Part shown: positions 19,101 through 26,657 of the stretch, one piece after another
How the letters are laid out: each line of letters starts with the position of its first letter
Position numbering within the stretch: position 1 is the stretch's first letter
The notes under the pieces: generated by a model
The model's database searches: none
What the model was told of the DNA's origin: nothing
Seen by the model: only the letters and a program-made list of their open reading frames with translations
Translations under genes and position numbers: made by a program
From: Actinomycetota bacterium
GTDB taxonomy: Bacteria > Actinomycetota > Actinomycetes > S36-B12 > UBA5976
Length of the DNA stretch: 62,245 nucleotides
Assembly (NCBI GenBank): GCA_947452765.1
Contig: CANGDR010000009.1
Coordinates: 1-62,245 of the forward strand
Direction of reading: 5' to 3'

Positions 19101-19352
19101 CGACTCGATGCCTTATTCACCGGATCGCTAACAGATTCATTTGAACCTGATCGTTGGCTGGTGGTGGATTGGAAAACTGGAAAACCAGGTTCAGCTAACG
19201 AACTTCAATTAAGTATCTATCGACAAGCCGCAGCTCTGGCTTTGAATGTTGACCCAGATTTGGTAGAAGCAGTTTTCTATCATGTCCAAGAAAAGCATGT
19301 TCATGTGCCAGAAAAATTATTATCACTTGCTGAATTGGAAGAACTTATCTAG
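16173..19352 (+). CDS. adnB: AdnB-like helicase-nuclease subunit
   Basis: This 1059-residue UvrD-type helicase has Walker A AGAGTGKTT at residues ~36-44, LLDEYQDTS, GDPCQAIYGWRGA and VAVTRAQQHV. A C-terminal RecB-family nuclease shows WLVVDWKTGKPG. It lacks the Fe-S cysteines of AdnA, as expected for AdnB. In the complex AdnB is the main translocating motor. I chose the ATG that overlaps the adnA stop by one base rather than an in-frame start 36 bases upstream. Its TAG stop lies in a CTAG palindrome shared with the stop of the convergent endonuclease-like gene. Confidence 0.9.
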   Translation: MANPTKQDLENVIGFAPTEEQLDAITAPLEPGMIVAGAGTGKTTVMAGRIAWLIMTEQVLPDRILGLTFTTKAAHELLTRVRSFLPKAISYLAESKDQSDVGEPVISTYNAFGSKLLKEHALRLGLEPDARVVVDATRYQLAMRVVCETDYDLAGLEYSTTTAVSELLKLDEQCSNYLVEPAEVITSDRKRISELQAISKPQALVTEMITASKKRIALAHLLEEFRAAKLRYDVIDYSDQIRLAAKAAQSSEQMRNMLKDQYQVVLLDEYQDTSLSQKVLLRELFGDGHPVMAVGDPCQAIYGWRGAEITNMENFKTDFMRNSPSGPIPAEVFKLTANRRSGVAILGAANLLSDELRNLHPEIVELVSGRDDLPAGEIQAALLATFADEVNWVADQIAALKPKQGWGDVALLLREKKYAGDYVTALESRGIPVQVVDPEALVNLPEVREVISYLEVINDPTANTALTRILMSPRWLIGSRDLAILGRHADDLVRITDEADLSIDVELDHIVGSVDRSERVSLLDALELAAASDKYSYSQDARTRMKSLALELRNLRKYSNESAIDLISRIIRVSGIGIESMIQDSAAGITHFDRLAALIDVAGNFRSLDGDSSVGSFLNYLRDGERFDQLVNADVAIRDDAVVIMSVHKSKGLEFPIVVIPDLTSGVFPSAPKDRHWPKNAFKLPPDVFKTSIQDRLPVFPGTAGPRGVDFKAYTTAAGNLATIDEKRLAYVAVTRAQQHVIASGSWWGPTQTRPRGPSEFLTAIYAQATIAGPWELEPEAEAVNPALTVQVFPTWPPQVNQSMREVRLAAADAVRRAMQSDAVTKSNIDGKLSPTEVELATGWDEDIAALISQAEINSADSRTVKLPNSLSASQIIALQSDENNFLKSLVRPMPRKPSASADRGTSFHAWVETFYGQRALFDSENLPGAMDDDIYSDKYLEQLKEAFKSGPFFERTPYALEMPFALVLAGRTWRGRLDALFTGSLTDSFEPDRWLVVDWKTGKPGSANELQLSIYRQAAALALNVDPDLVEAVFYHVQEKHVHVPEKLLSLAELEELI

Positions 19353-20155
19353 ATCGAAATTTCGATAACTAGCGCGCAGTGATCGCTAACCCTGAGCGGA
19401 ATAGCTTGGGCAGATTTTCTAGCCAACGAAATTTTCGCCTCCGAAATTCCTTTGGCAATAATATGATCGAACTGAATACGTGGCTTTGGAGTTGGGTAGG
19501 TAGCAATTCTTGCTAGCCAATCCCACCGCGTTACGAATGAGCCAATTTTTCCTGGCAAGTTGAAGTCACCAATAATGAGTACTGGATTTTTCCGGTTTGA
19601 TAAATGTTTGGTAATTATGCGAAGTTGTTTCACGTTGTATCCAGGCACAAAACTCAAATGAGTTGTCGCAATCGTGACAATACCTTCCGGAGTCTCCACA
19701 TCAGCAATAATCGCAACTCGAGGCTCATCGGCTACCTTTATAAACGCAGGTTTTGGGTCAGCTGGCACTAACAGTGGAAATGAGATCGGCGCACCCTTCA
19801 GGCGCAGCACCTCGATGTTGCTGAGTGGATAACGGGAAGCGAGTCCGACTCCGTAGTGAGCTTCGACGCCGTCATTTGGATCGCTGTGCAAATGCGTATG
19901 GGCATCGTTTGCAGTTTCCCAAGATTCACCAGGCGTTCCAACTAAAGCGGGCGCAAAGACCCAAAATGGTAAGCCCATTGCGTTGGCAACATCTCGGGTT
20001 TGATGCGCTTGGTTGCTGCGGGTTTGATCTCGATCGATCTCTTGGAGCCCGATTATGTCGGCGGCGAGCAGCGCAGCTTGTGAAGCTAGGCTCCCCGAAG
20101 GTTCATCTCCGCTTATCGACATCCCGTGGAGCACATTCCAGGTAGCAACTCGCAT
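19349..20155 (-). CDS. Endonuclease/exonuclease/phosphatase (EEP) family protein
   Basis: This 268-residue protein shows the EEP core: RVATWNVLHG at the N-terminus (metal-binding Asn), IIGLQEIDRD (Glu ligand), TTHLSFVPG (His), LIIGDFNLP (GDxN) and VSDHCALVIEI (SDH catalytic His). The fold covers Mg2+-dependent nucleases and phosphodiesterases (ExoIII, sphingomyelinases, inositol phosphatases), so the substrate is open. No signal peptide is seen, so it is probably cytoplasmic. It is divergent from nudC with about 50 bases between start codons. Confidence 0.82.
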   Translation of the reverse strand: MRVATWNVLHGMSISGDEPSGSLASQAALLAADIIGLQEIDRDQTRSNQAHQTRDVANAMGLPFWVFAPALVGTPGESWETANDAHTHLHSDPNDGVEAHYGVGLASRYPLSNIEVLRLKGAPISFPLLVPADPKPAFIKVADEPRVAIIADVETPEGIVTIATTHLSFVPGYNVKQLRIITKHLSNRKNPVLIIGDFNLPGKIGSFVTRWDWLARIATYPTPKPRIQFDHIIAKGISEAKISLARKSAQAIPLRVSDHCALVIEISI

Positions 20156-20205
20156 ATCTGCACAATACGCGTATCAGCGTAAGATCGCTTTCTGTGGAAC
20201 CTTTA

Positions 20206-21117
20206 ATGAGCAATCTGCCCCTTGCCCGGTTCACGGTTGAGCGGGTTGCGGAACTTCGCTCCAACCCCGACTGGTTTGAAAAAGCTTGGAATTCCGATTC
20301 AACTCGAGTTTTGATTTTGCATGAGCTAAAGATTCCGGTCTCGAACGAACTTTCGATTATTTGGGTTAAGCCTGGTGCCATCTCGTTGTCACTTGATGAA
20401 GCAAAAAGCTGTGCCCTTTTGCTGGGGGCTGACAGTGACCATACCTATCTAGCGCTCATGCACGAAACAGTTGCACTTGATGATGTTACGTTTACGAGCC
20501 TGCGAGGTGTCGGCGCGCAACTTTCAGCAACGGATGTCGGCCTTGCAACAGCGGCAACCGCACTTGCAACTTGGCATGCAGGTCATCAGTTCTGTCCAGG
20601 TTGCGGCAATGCGACAACGGTTACCATGGCGGGCTGGTCGCGCTACTGCGCAATTCATGAAACCGAACATTACCCACGAACAGAACCAGCAATGATTGTG
20701 GCAGTTGAAGATTTGAATGGGCGCATCTTGTTAGGACGGCGGAAAGAGTGGCCTGAAGGTTGGCTCTCAACGCTGGCTGGCTTTGTCGAAGCCGGTGAGT
20801 CCTGCGAAGCTGCGGTCATCCGCGAAGTTTATGAAGAGTCTGGCATCCATGTTGATTTAAAATCTTTGCAATATATGGGCAGCCAGCCTTGGCCATTCCC
20901 AGCATCTTTGATGCTCGCTTATCGCGCCGTCGCAACCAGTACTGAAGTTAGTTTGCTTGATGATGAAATGACTGAAGTGCGCTGGTTCACTCGCGATGAA
21001 CTAAAGACTGCCTGTTTGGCAAAAACCCTAAGTTTACCAAGTCCAGTTTCGATTGCATTTAGATTGATTCAGCATTGGTATGGCGAAGAAATTCCAATGA
21101 CTTGGTGCCGAAATTAG
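20206..21117 (+). CDS. nudC: NudC-like NADH pyrophosphatase (Nudix hydrolase)
   Basis: The C-terminal Nudix box is complete (GFVEAGESCEAAVIREVYEE, then SG). The SQPWPFPASLM sequence just after it is the NudC signature SQPWPFPxS that marks NADH pyrophosphatases, which also remove NAD caps from RNA. The central zinc ribbon is unusual: CPGC is followed by CAIH, so the fourth ligand is His rather than Cys. I start at ATG 20206 (304 residues); a GTG 12 bases upstream is possible. It corresponds to Rv3199c between adnAB and the mrx1/uvrD2 pair. Confidence 0.92.
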   Translation: MSNLPLARFTVERVAELRSNPDWFEKAWNSDSTRVLILHELKIPVSNELSIIWVKPGAISLSLDEAKSCALLLGADSDHTYLALMHETVALDDVTFTSLRGVGAQLSATDVGLATAATALATWHAGHQFCPGCGNATTVTMAGWSRYCAIHETEHYPRTEPAMIVAVEDLNGRILLGRRKEWPEGWLSTLAGFVEAGESCEAAVIREVYEESGIHVDLKSLQYMGSQPWPFPASLMLAYRAVATSTEVSLLDDEMTEVRWFTRDELKTACLAKTLSLPSPVSIAFRLIQHWYGEEIPMTWCRN

Positions 21118-21173
21118 ATTTAGAAGAAGCCTTAGTTAGAGTCTTATTAGTTGCAACGAAAGAAGGAAATGCC

Positions 21174-21416
21174 ATGAGCGGTCAATTGATTATGTACAGC
21201 ACACCTTGGTGTGGCTACTGCCAGCGCCTAAAGGCTCAAATGGGTCGCGAAGGAATCGAATACTCGGAAGTGGATATTGAGCAAGACACCGTCGCTGCTG
21301 ATTTTGTGATGAGTGTAAACGGCGGTAACGCGGTTGTGCCGACCTTGGTATTTCCAGACGGAAGCACCCGCACTAATCCGAGCATTGGCGAAGTTAAAGA
21401 AGTACTTGGCCTCTAG
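21174..21416 (+). CDS. mrx1: Mycoredoxin-1 (glutaredoxin-like, CxxC)
   Basis: This 80-residue thioredoxin-fold protein has the active site CGYC in STPWCGYCQRLK and the mycoredoxin signature SVNGGNAVVPTLVFPDGST, very like Rv3198A. Mycoredoxin reduces mycothiol-protein mixed disulfides in the cytoplasm. The ATG at 21174 follows AGAAGG at eight bases. Longer in-frame starts would add a sequence overlapping the nudC end with no family similarity. It sits between nudC and the UvrD2-like helicase, as in mycobacteria. With SigR/RsrA elsewhere in the window it indicates that the organism makes mycothiol. Confidence 0.93.
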   Translation: MSGQLIMYSTPWCGYCQRLKAQMGREGIEYSEVDIEQDTVAADFVMSVNGGNAVVPTLVFPDGSTRTNPSIGEVKEVLGL

Positions 21417-21497
21417 GCCCCAGATTCCACAGGCTCGTTGAATACCGGGGTAAGTCCTGCTGTACGTGATGTCAGAGCCTCTTGGCACAATGGGTCG

Positions 21498-23186
21498 GTG
21501 CCCAACATTCTTGATGCCCTTGATGAACAGCAGCGCGCTGCCGCCGAGTGTATAGCTGGGCCAGTTGTAATTTATGCGGGTGCCGGGACTGGAAAGACGC
21601 GAACTATTACACATCGAATTGCACATGGCGTCGCGTCTGGGGTGCACGATCCAAATCAAACCCTTGCGGTAACTTTTACAACTAGAGCAGCTGGAGAACT
21701 GCGAAGCAGACTTGGAGAGCTCGGTGTTAGGGGAGTCCAAGTCCGAACTTTTCACAGTGCAGCACTTCGCCAACTTCGATTCTTCTATCCGCAATTTTTC
21801 AATTCTGGGCTGCCTGATTTGGTGCCAAGTAAATTCAGATTTGTTGCGGACGCAGCTACATTATGTCGGGTACCTAACGACAAAGACACAGTACGAGACC
21901 TCGCTTCTGAGATCGAATGGGCCAAAGTAAACATTCTCTCGCCAGATTCTTATCGCGAAAAGGCTGTCGCACTGCGCCGCGATCTCAGTGGCGATTTAAC
22001 GATTGAAAAGGTTTCGAAAGTTTTTGAAGCCTATTTAACGCGCATGGACGAAGCGCATGCCATGGATTTTGAGGATGTACTTCTGTTAACGACTGCGATG
22101 CTAGAGAACTACCCAGAAATGGCGGCCACAGTAAGAAAGCAGTATCGACACTTTACGGTGGACGAATTCCAGGATGTGAGTCCAGTGCAATTTGAATTAG
22201 TGCGGCAGTGGCTAGGTGATCGCGACGATGTATGCGTTGTTGGTGACCCGGCACAAACTATCTATTCTTTCTCAGGGGCGACTTCAAGTTATTTGACTGA
22301 CTTCAAGTCACATTTTGGGCGGACCCAGGAATTCCAACTTACACATTCTTATCGCAGTACCGAGCCAATCATTAAGGTTGCTAATCAAATTTTGGCAAAG
22401 GACGCAACTAGTCCGGTGCGGTTAAGTTCGAAACGTGGACCCGGTCCAAACATTACGCTTACTAGTTATTCCAGTGACGAATTGGAAGCAAAAACAGTCG
22501 GTAGTCAAATCGCAACGTTGCTGGAATCGGGCACGAATGCAAAAGAGATTGCAATTCTGTATCGCATTAATAGCCAATCTGAAATTTTTGAAGCGGAACT
22601 TGGTGCAATCGGAATTCCAGTATCGCTTCGCGGTGCAGAACGATTTTTTGAGCGACCTGAAGTCAAAAATGCGATTTTGCATCTTCGCGCAGGTTTGCAT
22701 GTCACTGGCAATCGCCCTATGGGCGAGATGGTTCGAGACATTCTTACATCAACTGGCTGGAAAGCAACTGCCCCAGATAGCGGTCGGGCGGCAAGAGAAA
22801 CTTGGGAATCTTTAAACACAATCATCGACCTAGCCGATGAATTACTGGTTAAAAATCCAGCTGCGTTGTTGCCGGACTTTGTTAAATTACTTGACCTGCG
22901 AAATGAAATGGAGTTTGCTCCAAGTGCAAATGCGGTTACCTTAGCTTCGATACACGCAGCGAAAGGTTTGGAGTGGGAAGCAGTATTTGTAGTTGGGTTA
23001 AGCGAAGGCCTGCTGCCAATTTCCCATGCGACAACTGCAGTTGAATTTAATGAAGAGCGGCGGCTGCTTTATGTAGCCCTCACTCGGGCCAAAACTTATT
23101 TGCACCTATCTTGGGCAAAGTCTCGCCATACTGATGGCAAAGGGTATCGAGACGAATCCACCTTGTTGCGAGGATTGACGCTTTAG
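21498..23186 (+). CDS. UvrD2-like superfamily 1 DNA helicase lacking the HRDC domain
   Basis: The helicase core is intact: LDEQQRAA Q motif, Walker A AGAGTGKTRT, motif II VDEFQDVSP, GDPAQTIYSFSGA, ASIHAAKGLEWEAVFVVG and YVALTRAKTYLHLSW. It ends soon after the core. Mycobacterial UvrD2 is about 700 residues with an HRDC domain and a tetracysteine motif; these are absent, leaving about 562 residues. The position after mrx1 equals Rv3198c. I prefer the GTG at 21498, just before PNILDALDEQQ; a TTG at 21438 is in frame. It overlaps the convergent ABC1 kinase by four bases. Confidence 0.88.
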   Translation: MPNILDALDEQQRAAAECIAGPVVIYAGAGTGKTRTITHRIAHGVASGVHDPNQTLAVTFTTRAAGELRSRLGELGVRGVQVRTFHSAALRQLRFFYPQFFNSGLPDLVPSKFRFVADAATLCRVPNDKDTVRDLASEIEWAKVNILSPDSYREKAVALRRDLSGDLTIEKVSKVFEAYLTRMDEAHAMDFEDVLLLTTAMLENYPEMAATVRKQYRHFTVDEFQDVSPVQFELVRQWLGDRDDVCVVGDPAQTIYSFSGATSSYLTDFKSHFGRTQEFQLTHSYRSTEPIIKVANQILAKDATSPVRLSSKRGPGPNITLTSYSSDELEAKTVGSQIATLLESGTNAKEIAILYRINSQSEIFEAELGAIGIPVSLRGAERFFERPEVKNAILHLRAGLHVTGNRPMGEMVRDILTSTGWKATAPDSGRAARETWESLNTIIDLADELLVKNPAALLPDFVKLLDLRNEMEFAPSANAVTLASIHAAKGLEWEAVFVVGLSEGLLPISHATTAVEFNEERRLLYVALTRAKTYLHLSWAKSRHTDGKGYRDESTLLRGLTL

Positions 23187-24493
23187 TTTTTAAAGCCTGG
23201 AACCCATTTTGCGAATTCATCGCGAACGGAAAACTCGGACTCGAGTTGGCACAAGACACCAATACTCCCCAACCAAACTCGATGAATTAAAACGTAGTTT
23301 GGCGGAAGGTTTATTTTCATTCCGATAGACCAATCCGAGTTTCTTGGATCGGCAGTGCGTTCAAATTGTTCGCGGATCCATTCCCGGTTGTGTTTAAAAA
23401 TTGGCACTTGTGCCGGTTCAGTAAACGGCCCCAGGTAATCCAACAGAGATTGCGCATCAAGTTCAATGCCTGGACGAATAAATCCTTCGCGACGTAATCC
23501 AGCAACGACAGTTTCGCTATCGCCATCAATCGCAATTTTCAATAATGTACCCATAGCCATTGGTAAGCCATCGGGTAGTTCAGCCGTTGCACCAAAGTCA
23601 AGAATTGCAAGTCGACCATCGGGCATAACTTTGTAATTGCCAGGATGCGGGTCAGCATGCAGATAGCCCACACGGCTTGGACCTGAAAGCAAAAATCTAA
23701 AGTACATTTCGCCGAATCGATTACGTTCTTGCTGGGTTCCACTCTCGATAATTCGCGCTAGCGATTTGCCGTCAACCCACTCGGTGACAATCACATTTTC
23801 CGCCGCTGCGAGAACGTGTGGGACGTAGTACTCCGGATCGCCGTCAAATCCGACTGCAAACTTTCGCTGAATTTTTGACTCGTGCAAGTAGTCGAGTTCT
23901 TGGGCAACGCTGTCCGTTAACTCACGCAAGATCGCCCGAATATCGATGCCTGGAAAGAATCCAGCAAAGAGTCGTCCAAGTCTGGAGAGCTGTTGCAGAT
24001 CAGCCAACAGTGCGCCTGAGGCGCCTGGGTACTGAACCTTGACGGCTACTTCTCGACCGTCGTGCCATATTGCTTTGTGCACCTGTCCGATCGACGCTGC
24101 AGCTGCCGGGGTGTCATTGAAACTTTGAAATCTATCTCGCCAATTTTCGCCAAGGCTTTCGGCGAGAACTTCATGGATTGATTCCACAGCCATCGGCGGT
24201 GCTGAATCCTGAAGCTTTGTTAACGATTCGCGATATGGCCCAGCGATGTCATCCGGCAAAACTGATTCAAAAACACTTAGGGCTTGACCAAATTTCATGG
24301 CACCGCCCTTTAGCTCGCCAAGAACACTAAAGATCTGCTCCGCAGTCTTAGCTTGATTTCCGTCACTTATATCAGCGGCAGACATGCCGCCGATTCGCTT
24401 ACCTAAACCTGCGGCCCGGCGCCCTAAGTGTCTAACGGGTAGCGCTGCCATTCGAACGCTGCGCGTCATTGCACCTTGTGGGAGATCGGTCAT
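23183..24493 (-). CDS. ABC1/AarF (UbiB-like) kinase family protein
   Basis: This 436-residue atypical kinase has the ABC1 hallmark motifs: KxGQ-like KFGQALSVFESVLP, AAAASIGQVHKA (Ala-rich replacement of the glycine loop), VAVKVQYPG (Lys), HADPHPGNY (catalytic loop) and LDFGATAELP. The family supports isoprenoid quinone or lipid metabolism as an unorthodox ATPase/kinase. It matches Rv3197 by position. No transmembrane segment is obvious at the C-terminus. It lies 10 bases from the next minus-strand gene and is probably co-transcribed with it. Confidence 0.9.
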   Translation of the reverse strand: MTDLPQGAMTRSVRMAALPVRHLGRRAAGLGKRIGGMSAADISDGNQAKTAEQIFSVLGELKGGAMKFGQALSVFESVLPDDIAGPYRESLTKLQDSAPPMAVESIHEVLAESLGENWRDRFQSFNDTPAAAASIGQVHKAIWHDGREVAVKVQYPGASGALLADLQQLSRLGRLFAGFFPGIDIRAILRELTDSVAQELDYLHESKIQRKFAVGFDGDPEYYVPHVLAAAENVIVTEWVDGKSLARIIESGTQQERNRFGEMYFRFLLSGPSRVGYLHADPHPGNYKVMPDGRLAILDFGATAELPDGLPMAMGTLLKIAIDGDSETVVAGLRREGFIRPGIELDAQSLLDYLGPFTEPAQVPIFKHNREWIREQFERTADPRNSDWSIGMKINLPPNYVLIHRVWLGSIGVLCQLESEFSVRDEFAKWVPGFKN

Positions 24494-24503
24494 ACCTCAA
24501 TTG

Positions 24504-25547
24504 TTATGCGACTCGGTCCCAAGCGCATCCGCAGGACGGGTGAATGTCGATTGGCATTGCTATGACATCGCTCTCGTTTTGTCGAAGTACGTTAATTTGA
24601 TTCGAAGTAACCGCTTCGGTTTCAACCCATTGATCAATTTGTTGCACGACAAACAATGCACTTCTCATGACAAGTGAACTGCTGGCTAAGTCTTGGGGAA
24701 CCTTACTTAGCAACTGTTGGGTAATTCTTGGCCAAGCTGGGTCTATGTCACAGTGCCGTTGGTATTCGCATCGAATGCATGGCGTTTGGCCAGGCAAAAT
24801 TATCGAACTTACTTGGCATTCTTTTGTCGCCAAAGCTGCGACTAGATGTGGGATGTCGTTGGCCAAAAATTGTTCCGACGCCAATGGATCCATCCAAGGT
24901 GAGTCTGCCACTTGATCTGGTACCAAAATGGCCAATCGAAGTTTCGGCGAGAATCTCAGGTAACTATTGCGTCCTGAACTCCCACGCGCGACCCGCTCAA
25001 TTATTTGCATAGCGACCGTATCTCTGCGAACTCCGATGTCGATTCGAGATGCACCCCAAGGAGTGACGTCTGCTGCACCAACTGCAACTGAATCAATCAC
25101 GCGCAGCATTGGATAGCCAGAGCTTGCAAGCAATAGTGAGATTGTGGTGCCAAGGCGACCTGCTCCATAAATAGAAACTTCCGTACTAGCTCGGCGGAGC
25201 ATTTTGTTGGAGTTTTCCCGGGTTTCGCGCTGCAGGCTGATCCGCTGAATATCGTTAGTTTGTAAATTGCTGGCTGATGCTTGATTCACGCATTCGCAAG
25301 TTATGAGAGTCGCTGATTCCAAAAGTTCCAGAAAGTTAAACATTGAGGTGGTCTCAATCTGGTTAGCCTGAGCACTTTGAACCAATTCCTCAAATGAATG
25401 TTGACCATCAAGTAAGGGTAAAAGTAGGCGAAGTAACTTCGCATCGACCATTAGCGCGCTACTTGGGTCGAGTCCGATTTGCGATGTCTCGTCATCGCGA
25501 ACATAAACGTGGACACCGGGCGTAAGTTTTGGAAATGAAATTGTCAT
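24504..25547 (-). CDS. ThiF/E1-like protein with degenerate adenylation site (Rv3196-like, function unknown)
   Basis: Residues 1-95 resemble the leader-peptide-binding or winged-helix N-domain of azole-forming (TOMM) E1-like proteins (GVHVYVRDDETSQIGL, LLPLLDGQHSFEELV). A ThiF-like Rossmann domain follows (YGAGRLGTTISLLLASSG) with a zinc Cys4 formed by CIRC and the C-terminal CGC. The usual SNLNRQ motif of active E1 enzymes is missing. No YcaO gene or precursor peptide is seen nearby. I start at ATG 25547 (MTISFPKLTPG); upstream in-frame codons give a Cys-rich stretch without family character. It sits in the mycobacterial Rv3196-Rv3197 position, next to the ABC1 kinase. Confidence 0.7.
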   Translation of the reverse strand: MTISFPKLTPGVHVYVRDDETSQIGLDPSSALMVDAKLLRLLLPLLDGQHSFEELVQSAQANQIETTSMFNFLELLESATLITCECVNQASASNLQTNDIQRISLQRETRENSNKMLRRASTEVSIYGAGRLGTTISLLLASSGYPMLRVIDSVAVGAADVTPWGASRIDIGVRRDTVAMQIIERVARGSSGRNSYLRFSPKLRLAILVPDQVADSPWMDPLASEQFLANDIPHLVAALATKECQVSSIILPGQTPCIRCEYQRHCDIDPAWPRITQQLLSKVPQDLASSSLVMRSALFVVQQIDQWVETEAVTSNQINVLRQNESDVIAMPIDIHPSCGCAWDRVA

Positions 25548-25586
25548 GGTTTGAGTCTTGAAGTTTAGCCCTGTGAATTTTGCGAA

Positions 25587-25839
25587 AAATCCACAACAAA
25601 GATGTGTTAGTGCCTGAGATTTGTGGCCCCGAAACCACATAGTGAGTTTGTGAAAAGATTCGAATTAGATATCTGCCACTTGGGGATAAAACTATTTTTT
25701 GTCCACACGTCGTGGCTGAAGTATTCCCTGATAAATGGGCCAATTCGCGTAGTTAAGAACCAGGTTTCCCCAAGTTGTGCACTGGCTATCCCCAGTAAAC
25801 CAACTACCTTTCCCCAACCAATCCACAGGGTTGTACACA
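25587..25839. promoter_or_regulatory. Cluster of DnaA-box-like motifs in a gene-free stretch
   Basis: The 495 bases between the ThiF-like and YgjP-like genes (25548-26042) contain no convincing gene. Their left half holds one perfect actinobacterial-type DnaA box (TTGTCCACA, 25699-25707) and three near matches (25587-25595, 25819-25827 and TTGTACACA at 25831-25839). It also has repeated CCCCA-containing motifs (TTTCCCCAA twice, TATCCCCAG). It also carries the divergent promoters. No dnaA or dnaN is present, so it is unlikely to be the chromosomal origin; a DnaA-regulated or titration site is possible. Confidence 0.35.
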
Positions 25840-25867
25840 GGATCTAAGGCAAGTTGTTTAATCACAT

Positions 25868-25986
25868 GGCAAGGCGGGGGAAAGCCCCGTAGGTTTCCTG
25901 TGTTGAAGCTCTCGAGATAACGAGCCGACGTTCGCAAGGGGAAGGCGGACGTGCGAGCACGCGGCTCGAGAGCTTCAACTTTTTAC
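25868..25986 (+). ncRNA. Candidate structured small RNA ending in a terminator-like hairpin
   Basis: A 15-base perfect inverted repeat (GTTGAAGCTCTCGAG at 25901-25915, CTCGAGAGCTTCAAC at 25965-25979) closes a 49-base interior and is followed at once by TTTTT, as in an intrinsic terminator. The interior folds again: CGTTCGC pairs with GCGGACG around an A/G-rich loop, and CGTG-CGAG-CACG can form a small hairpin. A 5' hairpin (CGGGG/CCCCG) precedes it. Such nesting is far more than a terminator needs. The T-run lies only on the plus-strand side. It does not match tmRNA, RNase P, SRP RNA or 6C RNA as I know them. No protein reads through it. Confidence 0.55.
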
Positions 25987-26042
25987 TGCGTTAAAGTGTG
26001 GGCAGCAGGGCTGTCCTGACTAATTCAGTTAGCCTAAATTCC

Positions 26043-26654
26043 ATGACGCGAGAGAATCAGCCATCTTTATTTGACGAAGATACTGACGACTCTAAAGGCA
26101 TTGATGGAATCGAATTAGTAGTAACTAAGACCGATTTATCTCAGGTAGAAGTAATCCGCAGCAAGCGACGTAAACGAAATATCACTGCGTATCGGGAAAG
26201 CGACAAGACAGTCGTGATGGTGCCAGCTCGAATGGCTAAGCGGGACATCGATGTTTATGTCGCAGAACTTGTGGATCGACTCGATGCCAGAGACGAACGG
26301 GCTGGTTCCCAATCTGAATTAGAAAAGCGGGCCCGCACCCTTTCTGAGAAATATCTAGATGTTGACCTGTTCAAAACTCATCGAGTTCCGGTTTCTATTC
26401 GGTGGGTTACGAATCAAAACTCAAGATGGGGTTCATGCAGTCCAAGCGACGGTGCAATTAGGTTGTCGCATCGACTATCAAACATGCCACAGTTTGTAAT
26501 TGATTCTGTAATTGTGCACGAATTGATCCACTTACTTGTTGCAGATCATGGGCCCAAATTTTATGAATTAATGAACAAATTTCCAGAACACGAAAAAGCT
26601 AAGGCATATTTAGACGGCTATTCATTCGCCGAGCAACACCTTAAGAACGATTAA
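26043..26654 (+). CDS. YgjP/SprT-like zinc metallopeptidase (DUF45, M48-related)
   Basis: This 203-residue protein has RWGSCSPSDGAIRLSHRL followed by the zinc motif HELIH (residues ~159-163) and a third His six residues later in ADHGPKF. This is the YgjP/DUF45 pattern. The N-terminal ~60 residues are acidic, then basic (RSKRRKRN). Family members are predicted cytoplasmic metallopeptidases with few known substrates. The start is the ATG at 26043, ten bases after the TTAGCC-containing region; an earlier in-frame GTG adds residues unlike the family. It converges with the DUF2342 gene (three bases between stops). Confidence 0.85.
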   Translation: MTRENQPSLFDEDTDDSKGIDGIELVVTKTDLSQVEVIRSKRRKRNITAYRESDKTVVMVPARMAKRDIDVYVAELVDRLDARDERAGSQSELEKRARTLSEKYLDVDLFKTHRVPVSIRWVTNQNSRWGSCSPSDGAIRLSHRLSNMPQFVIDSVIVHELIHLLVADHGPKFYELMNKFPEHEKAKAYLDGYSFAEQHLKND

Positions 26655-26657
26655 CCC

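Noticed and set aside
25548-25860. Chromosomal replication origin
   Set aside because: DnaA-box-like motifs are present, but dnaA, dnaN, rpmH or parAB are not nearby; kept only as a weak regulatory observation.
25868-25986. SRP RNA, 6C RNA, tmRNA or RNase P RNA
   Set aside because: The GGAAGGAAGCAGC-type SRP core, the C-runs of 6C RNA, a tag frame and the RNase P core are all missing.
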